Below, piece by piece: positions 1 through 7,708 of a stretch of 64,000 nucleotides of DNA. The DNA is from Bacillus infantis (GTDB lineage: Bacteria > Bacillota > Bacilli > Bacillales > Cytobacillaceae). A program made the translations under genes and the position numbers. The stretch is from positions 714,839-778,838 of the forward strand of contig NZ_JAIVAP010000001.1 in NCBI RefSeq assembly GCF_020171945.1. Reading direction: 5' to 3'. The stretch's first letter is position 1. Each line of letters starts with the position of its first letter. The notes below the pieces were generated by a model. That model was not told the DNA's origin. It did not search any database and worked only from the letters and a program-made list of their open reading frames with translations.

Positions 1-517
1 CTTCCGTTGTAGCAATATCCACCATTGTAATCAGCTCTTCCTTCGAAAAGCTGACTTCCGCTTCGCTGTCCTTCGAAAGCAGACGGATGACCCCCCTTGT
101 GAATCTTGACAGCAAAAATGTCAATGGCTTCAGGATCATCATCAGGAAACGAATTACCGGGAACACGATAAATGCAATTTTGTCTGCAAAAGTTGCAGCG
201 ATGGACTTAGGGAGCACTTCTGCAAAAATAATCAGGACGACTGTCAATATACCGGTCGCAATCCCTACATTAATTCCATAATTGATCGCCACGATGGTGA
301 CCAATGTAGGAAGCATGATATTGGCGATATTATTGCCTATCAGGATGGCGGTGATCAGTTCATCCGGCTTTGCTACAGTATCAAGAAGCTTTTGAGCTTT
401 ACGATCATCATTTTCAGCTCTTGTCTTCAGCTTCATTTTATTGACAGCAGTCAGCGCCGTTTCACTCCCCGACAAGAAAAAGGACATAAACAAAAAGAAA
501 ATTATAGCGATAAACAC
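1..517 (-). CDS. CNNM/CorC (HlyC-type) family membrane protein, 5' part only
   Basis: The gene is cut by the left window edge; about 172 N-terminal residues are present. The start is GTG at 517-515 behind GGAGGAAAACT. The visible part is a DUF21/CNNM transmembrane domain: an N-terminal membrane segment, the family motif SGSETALTAVN, then NNIANI and AEVLPKSIA, all typical of this family, with further hydrophobic segments. The missing C-terminus would be expected to carry CBS and CorC_HlyC domains. Bacillus relatives (YhdP, YqhB, YugS group) are linked to magnesium efflux or homeostasis; the exact ion here cannot be read from the sequence. The next gene is divergent. Confidence 0.85.
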   Translation of the reverse strand, partial: MFIAIIFFLFMSFFLSGSETALTAVNKMKLKTRAENDDRKAQKLLDTVAKPDELITAILIGNNIANIMLPTLVTIVAINYGINVGIATGILTVVLIIFAEVLPKSIAATFADKIAFIVFPVIRFLMMILKPLTFLLSRFTRGVIRLLSKDSEAEVSFSKEELITMVDIATTE

Positions 518-678
518 AGTTTTCCTCCAAGAGTTTTTTCTTCCATCATACCCAATATAAGAAGAATATACAAAGCATAAACCCTGTTTAAGATACTTAC
601 CCCATTCCGCCGTATAAAAATTCCTTTTCTGTGCATGCTATGAATGCTGTCATCCTTTATGCATAAGGAGTGTTTGAA

Positions 679-996
679 ATGTCTGTCTTTGTCTACCAAA
701 CCTTTGAACTTAAGCAGGACAAGTTTGAAGAAGCTATTGAAAATATTAAAGCGATCCAGCAGCACAGAAATGAAATGTACGACCACAAAGTCGATATCCT
801 GACTCCTGTCACAGGGCCGGATCATACATATGCATTCCTCTGCACCTATGAAGGCCTGGCAGAAATGGAGCTTCAGAATAAAAGGCTTTTTGACGATGAA
901 GACTATGTTAAGCTGATAGGCGACTTTTTCATTCAAAACATTGTACAGGGAAGCATTAGAACACAGATATTCCGTTCATTGGCAAATAAAGCATAA
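679..996 (+). CDS. Small conserved protein, possibly alpha/beta-barrel like
   Basis: This is a 105-residue soluble protein. ATG at 679 is chosen because AAGGAG lies at 665-670, eight bases upstream; an in-frame GTG at 670 would sit inside that site. There are no membrane segments or signal peptide. The alternating strand-helix pattern and size (opening SVFVYQTFEL, later HTYAFLCTYEG) recall small ferredoxin-like or monooxygenase-fold proteins, but I do not recognise the family with certainty. It stands alone between divergent and convergent neighbours. No function is assigned. Confidence 0.75.
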   Translation: MSVFVYQTFELKQDKFEEAIENIKAIQQHRNEMYDHKVDILTPVTGPDHTYAFLCTYEGLAEMELQNKRLFDDEDYVKLIGDFFIQNIVQGSIRTQIFRSLANKA

Positions 997-1092
997 AGGA
1001 GCTTTGCTCATACTAAGGTGCAGGACACAGATCATAATCCTGCACCCGAGCAAATTTGACATATGCTGCCTCGCCATTGCTGCGGAGTACAT

Positions 1093-1130
1093 ATAAGAAA
1101 TGGCCCGGTGATCCCGCGGGCCATTTCTTA
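1093..1130. terminator. Bidirectional hairpin between the 679 gene and the chemotaxis receptor gene
   Basis: AAGAAATGGCCCG pairs with CGGGCCATTTCTT around a short loop. The stem overlaps the stop codon of the leftward receptor gene. T-rich bases flank both sides, so it can end both converging transcripts. Confidence 0.7.
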
Positions 1131-2825
1131 TAGTTTAAATCGGCTGACAAGCTGATTGAGCTGTTTTGCCAGCTCTGCGAGACCGTTGGCATTTTGTTCA
1201 ACATCGGTCATCACTGAGTTGGATTGGATAATTGTTGCAGCTGTCTCTTCTACTCCTGCGGCTGCTTCTTCGGACACCGATGCTATCGTTTCAACCGACT
1301 GGCTGATGGCAGATGTATTCGTATTCGCCTCCTCAAGGGTGCTGCTCATTTTGGAAATCGTCTCCCCTAAAGAAAGTATAGATTTTTTCAGGCAGCTGAA
1401 AGTCTCTTCAGTATCCTTCAGGCTCCCGGTGCCCCGCTGAACCTGTAAGTAGCTGTTCTTCAAAGATTCGGCAATCTGCTTTGATTCTCTCTGAATGCTG
1501 GCTATGATATCTGTGATATGAACCAGTGAAGAGGTTACCTGCTGGGCAAGGGCCTTTACTTCCTTGGCAACGACGGCAAACCCTTTTCCGCTGTCTCCCG
1601 CTCTCGCCGCCTCAATCGCAGCGTTCAGAGCCAGCAGATTCGTCTGGTCTGCGATACCCTGAATCACTTCAACAAGGGAAGCAATCTCCCCTGACTGCTT
1701 TTCAAGCTCACCAACTTTAGAAACAGAGCCCTCGACGGTGTTATGAATCTGCGCCATATCCTTTCCCGCCTGCTCCATTCTCTCCATGCCAATGGAAGCC
1801 TCCTTTAATACATTCCCCGCCGTATCCGACATAGATATTCCAAAATTATGTGCAGCCTTGATGCTCTGTGAAAATCTGGCCATTGTTTCAGAAAGATCTG
1901 ATGCTGCCAGCGCTTGCTGATCAGTGCCGGAAGCAAGTTCCTCCATTGTTGCTGATATTTGCCTGCCCCCTGCAGCAACCTCGTTAGCAGACTTTGTCAG
2001 GATACTGCTTTGAGTCTGGACCGAACCCGCAGCTTCCTGAATGGAGCCTACCATCTGGAGGAGATTTTCTTTCATATCATCCATGGCACTCGCCAGGATT
2101 CCGATTTCATCTTTTCCCTTCCAAACGAGCGGTTGTCCAGAAAGATTCCCTGATGATACCCGCCTGGCGCTATCAACCACTTCCCTGAGATTTTTCTTCA
2201 CTGTCCTGTTAATGAGAATAATGAATGCAAAGCCTGAAGCAGAAGAGACAAGGATGGAGGCAATCAAAATGAAGATGCTGGCCTGAAGCCTTTCCTCAGT
2301 ACTGGCGATTGACTGGTCCTTGCCCGCCTCCACACTTTCTCTTAATTCATTTAATCGTGCGATGACGGTATCTCTCTTGGTGCGGATATCATTCAGAACC
2401 GTCAAAACCCGGGCATTGCTTTCGACATTCGGTATAAGCTGTTCTTTAAACTGTTCATTAAGCCTCTCATCACTTTCGATGAACTTGGCATAAAGCTCCT
2501 GCTCCTCCTTCGTTTTCATGCTTCCTTTTAGTGCATCATGCAGCTGGAGGAATTCGCCCGATTGCTTATCATAGTTTTCAACGATTCTTTGCGAGCGCAC
2601 CTGCACATAATCCAGCACCATAATTGTCTTTGAGCGGTAAATGGAACCCATCTCCGTAAGCTGGACAGCGCGCGTGCTGCTCTCATCAATGGAAGCTACA
2701 TCCCTTTTAATCAAAGAAAACTGATTGAAAACGACTGCTGCTGATAAAATGAACAAACAAATAGTTGCAGAGAAGACAGCTATGTATTTCTTTCCCAGAT
2801 TCCAATTTCTTAATATAGTAATCAT
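1128..2825 (-). CDS. Methyl-accepting chemotaxis protein (4HB-HAMP-MCP signal)
   Basis: This is a 565-residue chemoreceptor. Membrane segment 1 lies near residues 13-34, followed by an extracytoplasmic four-helix-bundle type sensor (about 35-190), a second membrane segment (about 190-210), HAMP, and a long coiled-coil signalling domain. The hairpin tip that binds CheA/CheW is plain: [18 protein letters not shown] followed by [15 protein letters not shown]. It would pass ligand signals to the CheA kinase and be methylated by CheR. The start ATG follows GGGGGAATGAA. A SigD-like promoter precedes it, which fits co-expression with motility genes. The ligand is unknown. Confidence 0.95.
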   Translation of the reverse strand: MITILRNWNLGKKYIAVFSATICLFILSAAVVFNQFSLIKRDVASIDESSTRAVQLTEMGSIYRSKTIMVLDYVQVRSQRIVENYDKQSGEFLQLHDALKGSMKTKEEQELYAKFIESDERLNEQFKEQLIPNVESNARVLTVLNDIRTKRDTVIARLNELRESVEAGKDQSIASTEERLQASIFILIASILVSSASGFAFIILINRTVKKNLREVVDSARRVSSGNLSGQPLVWKGKDEIGILASAMDDMKENLLQMVGSIQEAAGSVQTQSSILTKSANEVAAGGRQISATMEELASGTDQQALAASDLSETMARFSQSIKAAHNFGISMSDTAGNVLKEASIGMERMEQAGKDMAQIHNTVEGSVSKVGELEKQSGEIASLVEVIQGIADQTNLLALNAAIEAARAGDSGKGFAVVAKEVKALAQQVTSSLVHITDIIASIQRESKQIAESLKNSYLQVQRGTGSLKDTEETFSCLKKSILSLGETISKMSSTLEEANTNTSAISQSVETIASVSEEAAAGVEETAATIIQSNSVMTDVEQNANGLAELAKQLNQLVSRFKL

Positions 2826-2856
2826 TTCATTCCCCCAGAATCATGCTTTTTTACTA

Positions 2857-2883
2857 TTATCGGCAGAAAATATACAAGATTCA
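2857..2883 (-). promoter_or_regulatory. SigD-type (motility) promoter of the chemoreceptor
   Basis: On the minus strand TGAA, 15 bases, then GCCGATAA. The Bacillus SigD consensus is TAAA-N15-GCCGATAT. It lies 32 bases upstream of the ATG. The rest of the 2826-3136 gap shows no gene. Confidence 0.65.
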
Positions 2884-3136
2884 ATATAATATACAGAAAA
2901 TATTCATTTTTCTAATATATTTCCAGGTATATTGTACTACCCTGCATTGGACAGGGGGATTAGAGGTGGTTTACCAAAGGTTAAGGGGGTAAACAAGCGC
3001 AGTGCTACTTGTAAATCTATTCTCATTATAAGACAGGCCTGAAAATTACTTCTTCCCTTTAGGCGATTGGCCTATTGGGTCTAAGAGCAGAAGCTTGCCA
3101 ACAGCCTAAGTTTCATAAATACTTTCTTATCCTAAT

Positions 3137-3168
3137 AAAAGGAGAGGGCATATTTGCCCTCTCCTTAA
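3137..3168 (-). terminator. Rho-independent terminator of the NlpC/P60 gene
   Basis: On the minus strand AAGGAGAGGGCA-AATA-TGCCCTCTCCTT is followed by TTAT. It lies just after the stop codon at 3183. Confidence 0.85.
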
Positions 3169-3182
3169 TGAAGAATTTTCTA

Positions 3183-4499
3183 TTAACGGACCCTTACTAC
3201 ACGCCCGTTGAATTTCTGTGCCCAATAGCCGCTTGACATATTGGCAATCGCTACGCCAGTCGAACTTTGTGAACCGATGAATTTACCGCCGCCGATATAG
3301 ATTCCGACATGTCCATCCGTTTTATAAGTATTGAAGAATACTAGGTCCCCTGGCTGCATTTCGCTTGTGGAAACGCGGGTGCCTGAGTTTTTAAGAGAAT
3401 CAGTGCTTGATCCGACACTGATGCCAGCCTGTGCAAAAGCCCAGTGTACAAATCCGGAGCAGTCGAAACGGCCGTTGGCCACGTCAGATGCAGTTCTTCC
3501 TCCACCAAATACATAGACGGAGTTTCCGATATATTTATAACCTGCAGTGATGGCAGTATTAATATTTCCGTTTGCCTTCGGAGCTGGTGAGAATGACTGA
3601 GTACTGCTGCTCCCGCCATTATTGCTGCTTACGCTGTTGCTGCTGCTTCCGCTGTTGCTGCCTCCGCTGTTTGAAGATTCTGTTGCATTAGAGCTGTAGC
3701 TCCTTTGAACTGCTTTGGCAGCTTCGGCAGCCTGGCGCTTTCTTTCCTGCTCAATCGCATTGTCAATTGAAGTCAGTTCAGATGCAAGTGAGGCATCTTT
3801 TTGAAGCAAGTCCGCTTTCAGGGCAGAAGCCTGCTTTTCCTTTTGCTGGACCTCAGCCTTGAGTGTATCAATCTGTGCCTTCTGTTCAAGTATCTGAGCC
3901 TGCATGCCTTCAAGCTCTGTCTTCATTTCATTAAGGCCTGACAGTTTTTTCTCAACAGAAGCCTGCTTTTCTTCGAGCTCCTTCTTATCCGCTTCATGCT
4001 CTTCCATCAAACCTCTGTCAGCCTCGACGATCTTAGCTACCGCTCCTACGCGGTCAATGAAATCACTGAAGCTAGTGGAGCCCATCAGCACTTCAATATA
4101 TCCGACTGAAGCACCGCTCTCCTGGAAAGACTTGGCCCTTTCCTTCAGCACTTCGTTCCTCTTCTCAATGCGTTCCTGAATGACAGCGACTTCTTTCTTC
4201 AGTTCTTCAATCTCTGCATTTGTAGCAGCAATTTCTTCTTTTGTGGCCGATATCTTGCTGTTATTATCCTTGATAGCCTGATTGACGCGTGCAATCTGGG
4301 CATTTAATTTTTCCAGTTCATTCTGGGCTTTTGCAATCTCCTGAGCTGCCTTGGATATATTAGCCTGGATTCCAGAACGCTGTTCCTGGATTTGAGCTTT
4401 TTTGCTGTGTAATGTATCCGCATTTACTGCCGGTATGGAAAATGCACTTCCCAGGCCAAGCATAATTGTCGTATTTAGCACTACTAATTTCTTTTTCAT
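3183..4499 (-). CDS. Coiled-coil NlpC/P60 peptidoglycan endopeptidase, CwlO/PcsB-like
   Basis: This 438-residue secreted wall hydrolase begins at ATG 4499, behind AGGGGGAAGAGAGCG; an upstream in-frame start would give a less normal signal peptide. Residues 1-27 are a Sec signal ending AVNA. Residues about 28-260 are long alternating coiled coil, as in CwlO and PcsB, where it is the docking and control part for FtsEX. A Ser/Asn/Gly linker of about 45 residues follows, then the NlpC/P60 domain with catalytic Cys in RFDCSGF and His in DGHVGIY. It should cut D-Glu-DAP type links in peptide stems during wall elongation. A possible WalR site lies upstream. CwlO is the closest match, but LytE/LytF-type paralogs exist. 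Confidence 0.9.
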   Translation of the reverse strand: MKKKLVVLNTTIMLGLGSAFSIPAVNADTLHSKKAQIQEQRSGIQANISKAAQEIAKAQNELEKLNAQIARVNQAIKDNNSKISATKEEIAATNAEIEELKKEVAVIQERIEKRNEVLKERAKSFQESGASVGYIEVLMGSTSFSDFIDRVGAVAKIVEADRGLMEEHEADKKELEEKQASVEKKLSGLNEMKTELEGMQAQILEQKAQIDTLKAEVQQKEKQASALKADLLQKDASLASELTSIDNAIEQERKRQAAEAAKAVQRSYSSNATESSNSGGSNSGSSSNSVSSNNGGSSSTQSFSPAPKANGNINTAITAGYKYIGNSVYVFGGGRTASDVANGRFDCSGFVHWAFAQAGISVGSSTDSLKNSGTRVSTSEMQPGDLVFFNTYKTDGHVGIYIGGGKFIGSQSSTGVAIANMSSGYWAQKFNGRVVRVR

Positions 4500-4690
4500 C
4501 GCTCTCTTCCCCCTGCTTCCCTTTGCCAAGCTATAAGATTCTCTCTCTATCTAAATTGCAAAAGCCAACGGCAAACTATTATGTATTTGAATTTTCAATT
4601 TCAGTTATTCTGTGACAAATTTCTATTAAATAAACCAATTTAAACCTTTTTTTCACAATTAGAAGTATAACATCCAAATCTTTCAAACAG

Positions 4691-4707
4691 GTAATAATTA
4701 TATTACA
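4691..4707 (-). promoter_or_regulatory. Possible WalR box upstream of the NlpC/P60 gene
   Basis: On the minus strand TGTAAT-N5-TATTAC; the WalR consensus is two TGTWAH half-sites five bases apart, so the second half has one mismatch. A TATACT -10-like hexamer follows. The site lies about 190 bp from the start codon. The AT-rich gap 4500-4944 holds no other gene that I can see. Confidence 0.35.
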
Positions 4708-4944
4708 GTTATATTTCAATCGTGACATTAAACCACTTTTATACTAGTTTTCACGGTCCAAATCCCTTTATTTTACAGAAAAACAGCGAAAATCTATCTA
4801 AACGAGCAATTTAGACATTTTTTTCTCCATACATTCATCCAGGTAAATTAGCATATAGTAAGCAGGAAGTTTTATTTTGTATAATATTGGTTATAAAAAC
4901 TTATTATACCATTTTGCGACATCCACTCTAAGGCTGGTGAAAAT

Positions 4945-5094
4945 ATGGCGAATAAAAAAAGAAGAAAAAAACGCAGGCTGGCGGCCGGAAAACAAAAAGA
5001 CTCGATTTTCATGGAAATTCTATCTGAAGGCTTCAGCCAATTATTAAACCCGTTTTTATGGTTAGGAAGGCTGATTTCACGTTTGTGGGATTGA
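4945..5094 (+). CDS. Small basic/amphipathic protein, 49 residues
   Basis: An open frame starts at ATG 4945 behind AAGGCTGGTG. The N-terminus is very basic (MANKKRRKKRRLAAGKQKD), followed by an amphipathic hydrophobic stretch (LNPFLWLGRLISRLWD) at the C-terminus. This layout suits a membrane-associated or nucleic-acid-binding small protein. No family is recognised. It stands alone, with the next genes on both sides read leftwards. The ribosome site, composition and stop position favour a real gene, but no promoter is clear. Confidence 0.5.
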   Translation: MANKKRRKKRRLAAGKQKDSIFMEILSEGFSQLLNPFLWLGRLISRLWD

Positions 5095-5214
5095 ACGAAG
5101 ATATAAAGCGGATGAAATGTTTTCCGGGTCAAAATATATAAATTCAATATCGGTAATTTGACGTGCAGTATGTAATCAGTCAGGAGAATCAGGCACATGT
5201 TAACCCTCTCTCTA

Positions 5215-5320
5215 GTACCTCATATGTCCCATTTGAAGCACTCTGATCAATAAATTCTCTCTCTTGAGTACCTCATGTACTCCGCTTCAAGCACTCTGAC
5301 CTGGGGTTTCCGGCTGTCTC
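5215..5320. repeat. Two degenerate copies of a 53-bp repeat
   Basis: GTACCTCAT begins at 5215 and again at 5268, exactly 53 bases apart; both copies continue with AAGCACTCTGA. The gap 5095-5370 has no other feature. The period equals that of the array at 29027-29503, and both contain a CTCATGTA core. Confidence 0.5.
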
Positions 5321-5370
5321 TTCTCCTCCGAAGCATTCTCCAATTGATAAAACTTTCAAATCAAATTTCC

Positions 5371-5402
5371 CTAAAAAAAAAGACCTTTCCAGGTCTTTCT
5401 CA
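5371..5402 (-). terminator. Terminator of the SAM hydrolase gene
   Basis: On the minus strand AGAAAGACCT-GGAA-AGGTCTTTTTTTTT. It lies about 90 bases beyond the stop codon at 5489. Confidence 0.8.
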
Positions 5403-5488
5403 TTGGTTATATCATTAACTTTTATCTTCCATCTTCTTGCAGCAAAAGGACCTAATGAGCAAGCCAGCCTGCACTCCCCAAACCCCTC

Positions 5489-6379
5489 TCATGTTGCAGC
5501 AGCCTCATGTTCAAAATTTTTCTGCAGCAACTCTCCAGGATCCGCCTTTTCAACAGCTATGGTCCAATCTTGCCCTGCCCCTATCGAAAATATTTCAGCA
5601 AAAGAACCTTGGTTAACAGCCAGCCCAAGATTGCCAAGTGAGTTTATATAGGCAACAGGTTCTCCCCCGGGGACATCAGCAAAAGATTTCCCAAAAGTGA
5701 CCTGCCCTCTAAAAGCAAGTGATTGGCCGGCCCTTATTTCCACTGTCAGTTTGTCTTCATATGCCACACTCATCTCTTTTAACAGAGACCTGCCAATATT
5801 CGTCCACAAATTACCGAAGCGGACATCCATGATTTCAATGCCCCCTGCAGCTTTGCCTTTATTGAGCGAAGAGCATGCAGCATGCAGAACACAAATGCCT
5901 GCGGGGTCGGCAGCTTCCCCCAGTTCTTCAAAGCTGACTGCCCCGCTGGCCAGCCTTGCACCTGTATACGCATAAATATCCCTGCCGTGGAATGTATGAG
6001 ATTCCAAAGATCCTGGAAGCCGGTTCATCGTCTCGTCAATGACCCTTGCTTCAGTAATCCCTGCATTCATGCTGACATGTGTCAATGTACCGTTATCCGG
6101 TGTAATGACCACCTGTCCGGACACTGTTTTGACAGCAAGGCTCCTCCTCTCAGAACCTACACCAGGATCGACGACAGAAACAAAGACTGTTCCCTCAGGC
6201 CAATACGGGAGAGTCTGATAAAGCCTGCAGGATGCCTCCCACACAGAGAAAGCAGGGATGTTATGCGTCAAATTGAAAATTGGAATGGCAGGGCTGACGG
6301 AAAAAGCAACACCGTGCATCGCACTGACTGCCCCGTCTGCCAACCCGAAATCTGATTGAAATACTAATGCCCTCCCCAT
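5489..6379 (-). CDS. SAM hydrolase (DUF62, adenosyl-forming)
   Basis: This 296-residue protein belongs to the S-adenosyl-L-methionine hydroxide adenosyltransferase family, which splits SAM into adenosine and methionine with water. Family marks are FQSDFGLADG near the N-terminus and VDPGVGSERRS near residue 75, followed by PDNGTL. The start is ATG 6379 with AAAGGGTG eight bases upstream; the in-frame GTG at 6388 lies within that ribosome site. It is cytosolic, and lies downstream of the comK-like gene on the same strand with an 80-base gap. Its physiological use is unclear; SAM turnover or halogenation relatives are the known context. Confidence 0.88.
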   Translation of the reverse strand: MGRALVFQSDFGLADGAVSAMHGVAFSVSPAIPIFNLTHNIPAFSVWEASCRLYQTLPYWPEGTVFVSVVDPGVGSERRSLAVKTVSGQVVITPDNGTLTHVSMNAGITEARVIDETMNRLPGSLESHTFHGRDIYAYTGARLASGAVSFEELGEAADPAGICVLHAACSSLNKGKAAGGIEIMDVRFGNLWTNIGRSLLKEMSVAYEDKLTVEIRAGQSLAFRGQVTFGKSFADVPGGEPVAYINSLGNLGLAVNQGSFAEIFSIGAGQDWTIAVEKADPGELLQKNFEHEAAAT

Positions 6380-6457
6380 CTCTTTCACCCTTTCAATATT
6401 TGTGTATAAAAAGAGTTATGCCGGGAAAGACTCAAAGATTCTTATTTTTTCTTTTGC

Positions 6458-7060
6458 TCACTCACTTATTTTAAAGCCTGCGGGAGGATTATAAAGATAT
6501 GTCAGCGTTCTGCCTGTTGCCTTTTCGATCCGGTATTTATAGCTCTCAGCCCTGGCCATCCTGTTTTTGAAAAGCTTTTCCGAAATGTCCAGCGTCACTG
6601 TCCTCCCGTTAATAAGCATGACAGCACATTCATTGGCTCCATTTGCTGCCGCATCTTCAATCCCATGAAGGGAAAACCATATGCAGTCTTCATGAAAGGG
6701 AGCTTTGTGAGGAAACCAAAACATGTCCTGCAGGCCGCAGAGCCGTACCGGCGGCATGCTGACTTTGCCTAATACTTTCTTAGTCCCCTTCATAGCGCCC
6801 TTTAAATTGCTTCCCAGCTGCTGAAGAGAATCATTCATCACCTCATGCGGGGGCCCTTTAACCAAAACTGACCCATCTCCCATGCCCACAATTTCAGCAT
6901 GCCACTCCCCAAAAGGATTTCTAAACGGCATGATACAGAGCGTCTCTCTCTTTATAAGGTATTTCTCTATATATAGCTGATCCAAACTGTCCCCTCCCCT
7001 GGTCTTACCCATATTTAAAGAAGCTTGTACAATTTTCTTAGCAAGAATAATTTTCTTCAT
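6458..7060 (-). CDS. ComK-family competence transcription factor (divergent paralog)
   Basis: This 200-residue protein matches ComK in order and spacing: KVSMPPVRL (compare KISHKPPI), FWFPHK (FLFPT), CIWFSLHGI (WISHVHV), then INGRTVTLDIS and a C-terminal region. ComK activates DNA-uptake genes by binding AAAA-N5-TTTT boxes. The N-terminal 25 or so residues differ from classical ComK, so this may be a ComK2-type paralog. An in-frame TAA abuts ATG 7060, so the start cannot be farther upstream. The ribosome site for this ATG is weak, whereas GGAGGT at 7091-7096 is perfectly placed for an ATG-TGA pair at 7083-7078. No clear K-box was seen upstream. Confidence 0.8.
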   Translation of the reverse strand: MKKIILAKKIVQASLNMGKTRGGDSLDQLYIEKYLIKRETLCIMPFRNPFGEWHAEIVGMGDGSVLVKGPPHEVMNDSLQQLGSNLKGAMKGTKKVLGKVSMPPVRLCGLQDMFWFPHKAPFHEDCIWFSLHGIEDAAANGANECAVMLINGRTVTLDISEKLFKNRMARAESYKYRIEKATGRTLTYLYNPPAGFKISE

Positions 7061-7077
7061 TTATCTCAGCGGTGAAT

Positions 7078-7096
7078 TCACATAAGAAACACCTCC
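7078..7096 (-). promoter_or_regulatory. Strong ribosome site driving an ATG-TGA start-stop pair before comK
   Basis: On the minus strand GGAGGT (7096-7091), seven bases, ATG (7083-7081), then TGA (7080-7078). The comK ATG lies 23 bases downstream in another frame with only a weak site of its own. Confidence 0.6.
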
Positions 7097-7197
7097 AGAT
7101 CGGAATAGGTTTATGGAATATATGTGTAAACAGTGTGTGTATGTGATAGGTTCGAAGAAGAAGAAATGAAAAATACGGAGTTTTTCAGAAGAAAATG

Positions 7198-7222
7198 GCT
7201 TCCAGTCCTGCTGCCAGAAGCC
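7198..7222 (-). terminator. Likely terminator of the SMR efflux gene
   Basis: GGCTTC and GAAGCC flank a 13-base loop, and ATTTTCTTC follows on the minus strand. It lies 52 bases after the SMR stop codon. The stem is short. Confidence 0.45.
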
Positions 7223-7273
7223 TGTGATACTTAGGTTCAGGATAATTATACAATTAATAGAATATTTTGTAAA

Positions 7274-7645
7274 TTAGTTTTCTCTTACTGTTTTTGTATA
7301 AGCTTCTTCCCCGCCGGCATGATTTGATGGAGAACCAATATTTAGGAGAACAACGCCAAGAATAATTAGAATGATTCCTGCAGCGCTCAGCATACTGAGC
7401 TTTTCTTTCCAGATCAATATGCCTATTACGGCAGTTGCAGCAGTGCCGATTCCGGACCAGATAGCATATGCGATGCTCAATGGGATTGTTTTTAAGGAAA
7501 GAGATAAAGCAAAAAACGCCACTCCAAAACCCAGGAGCACCCCAAGGGCTGGCCATAATTTCGTAAACCCAACAGATGCCTTCAGCATAGAAGTTCCGAA
7601 TAATTCTGCCGCAATGGCAATGAACAGAAATATATAGGCCTTCAA
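7274..7645 (-). CDS. SMR-family multidrug/cation efflux protein
   Basis: This is a 123-residue inner-membrane protein with four predicted helices. The essential acidic residue of the family is Glu14 in AAELFGTS, and the helix-3 motif is seen in YAIWSGIGTA, with GILIWKE following. It exchanges protons for quaternary ammonium or guanidinium-type substrates as a homo- or heterodimer. The start is TTG 7645 behind AAGGTG six bases upstream. The C-terminal tail of about 18 polar residues is longer than EmrE. It follows the M32 peptidase gene, separated by a terminator. EmrE/QacC-like and Gdx-like types cannot be told apart with certainty. Confidence 0.9.
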   Translation of the reverse strand: MKAYIFLFIAIAAELFGTSMLKASVGFTKLWPALGVLLGFGVAFFALSLSLKTIPLSIAYAIWSGIGTAATAVIGILIWKEKLSMLSAAGIILIILGVVLLNIGSPSNHAGGEEAYTKTVREN

Positions 7646-7677
7646 TTACATCACCTTCTATGTTATATTTTTTCAAG

Positions 7678-7708
7678 AAAAAAGCTCTCCTCGCGGGAGA
7701 GCCTTTCA
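7678..7708 (-). terminator. Terminator of the M32 carboxypeptidase gene
   Basis: On the minus strand AAGGCTCTCCCGCGAGGAGAGCTTTTTTC, immediately after the stop codon at 7709. Confidence 0.85.

Noticed and set aside
7140..7250. Possible ComK box (AAAA-N5-TTTT) upstream of the comK-like gene
   Set aside because: AAAAATACGGAGTTTTT has seven bases between the A and T runs, not five, and no second half-site pair is nearby.
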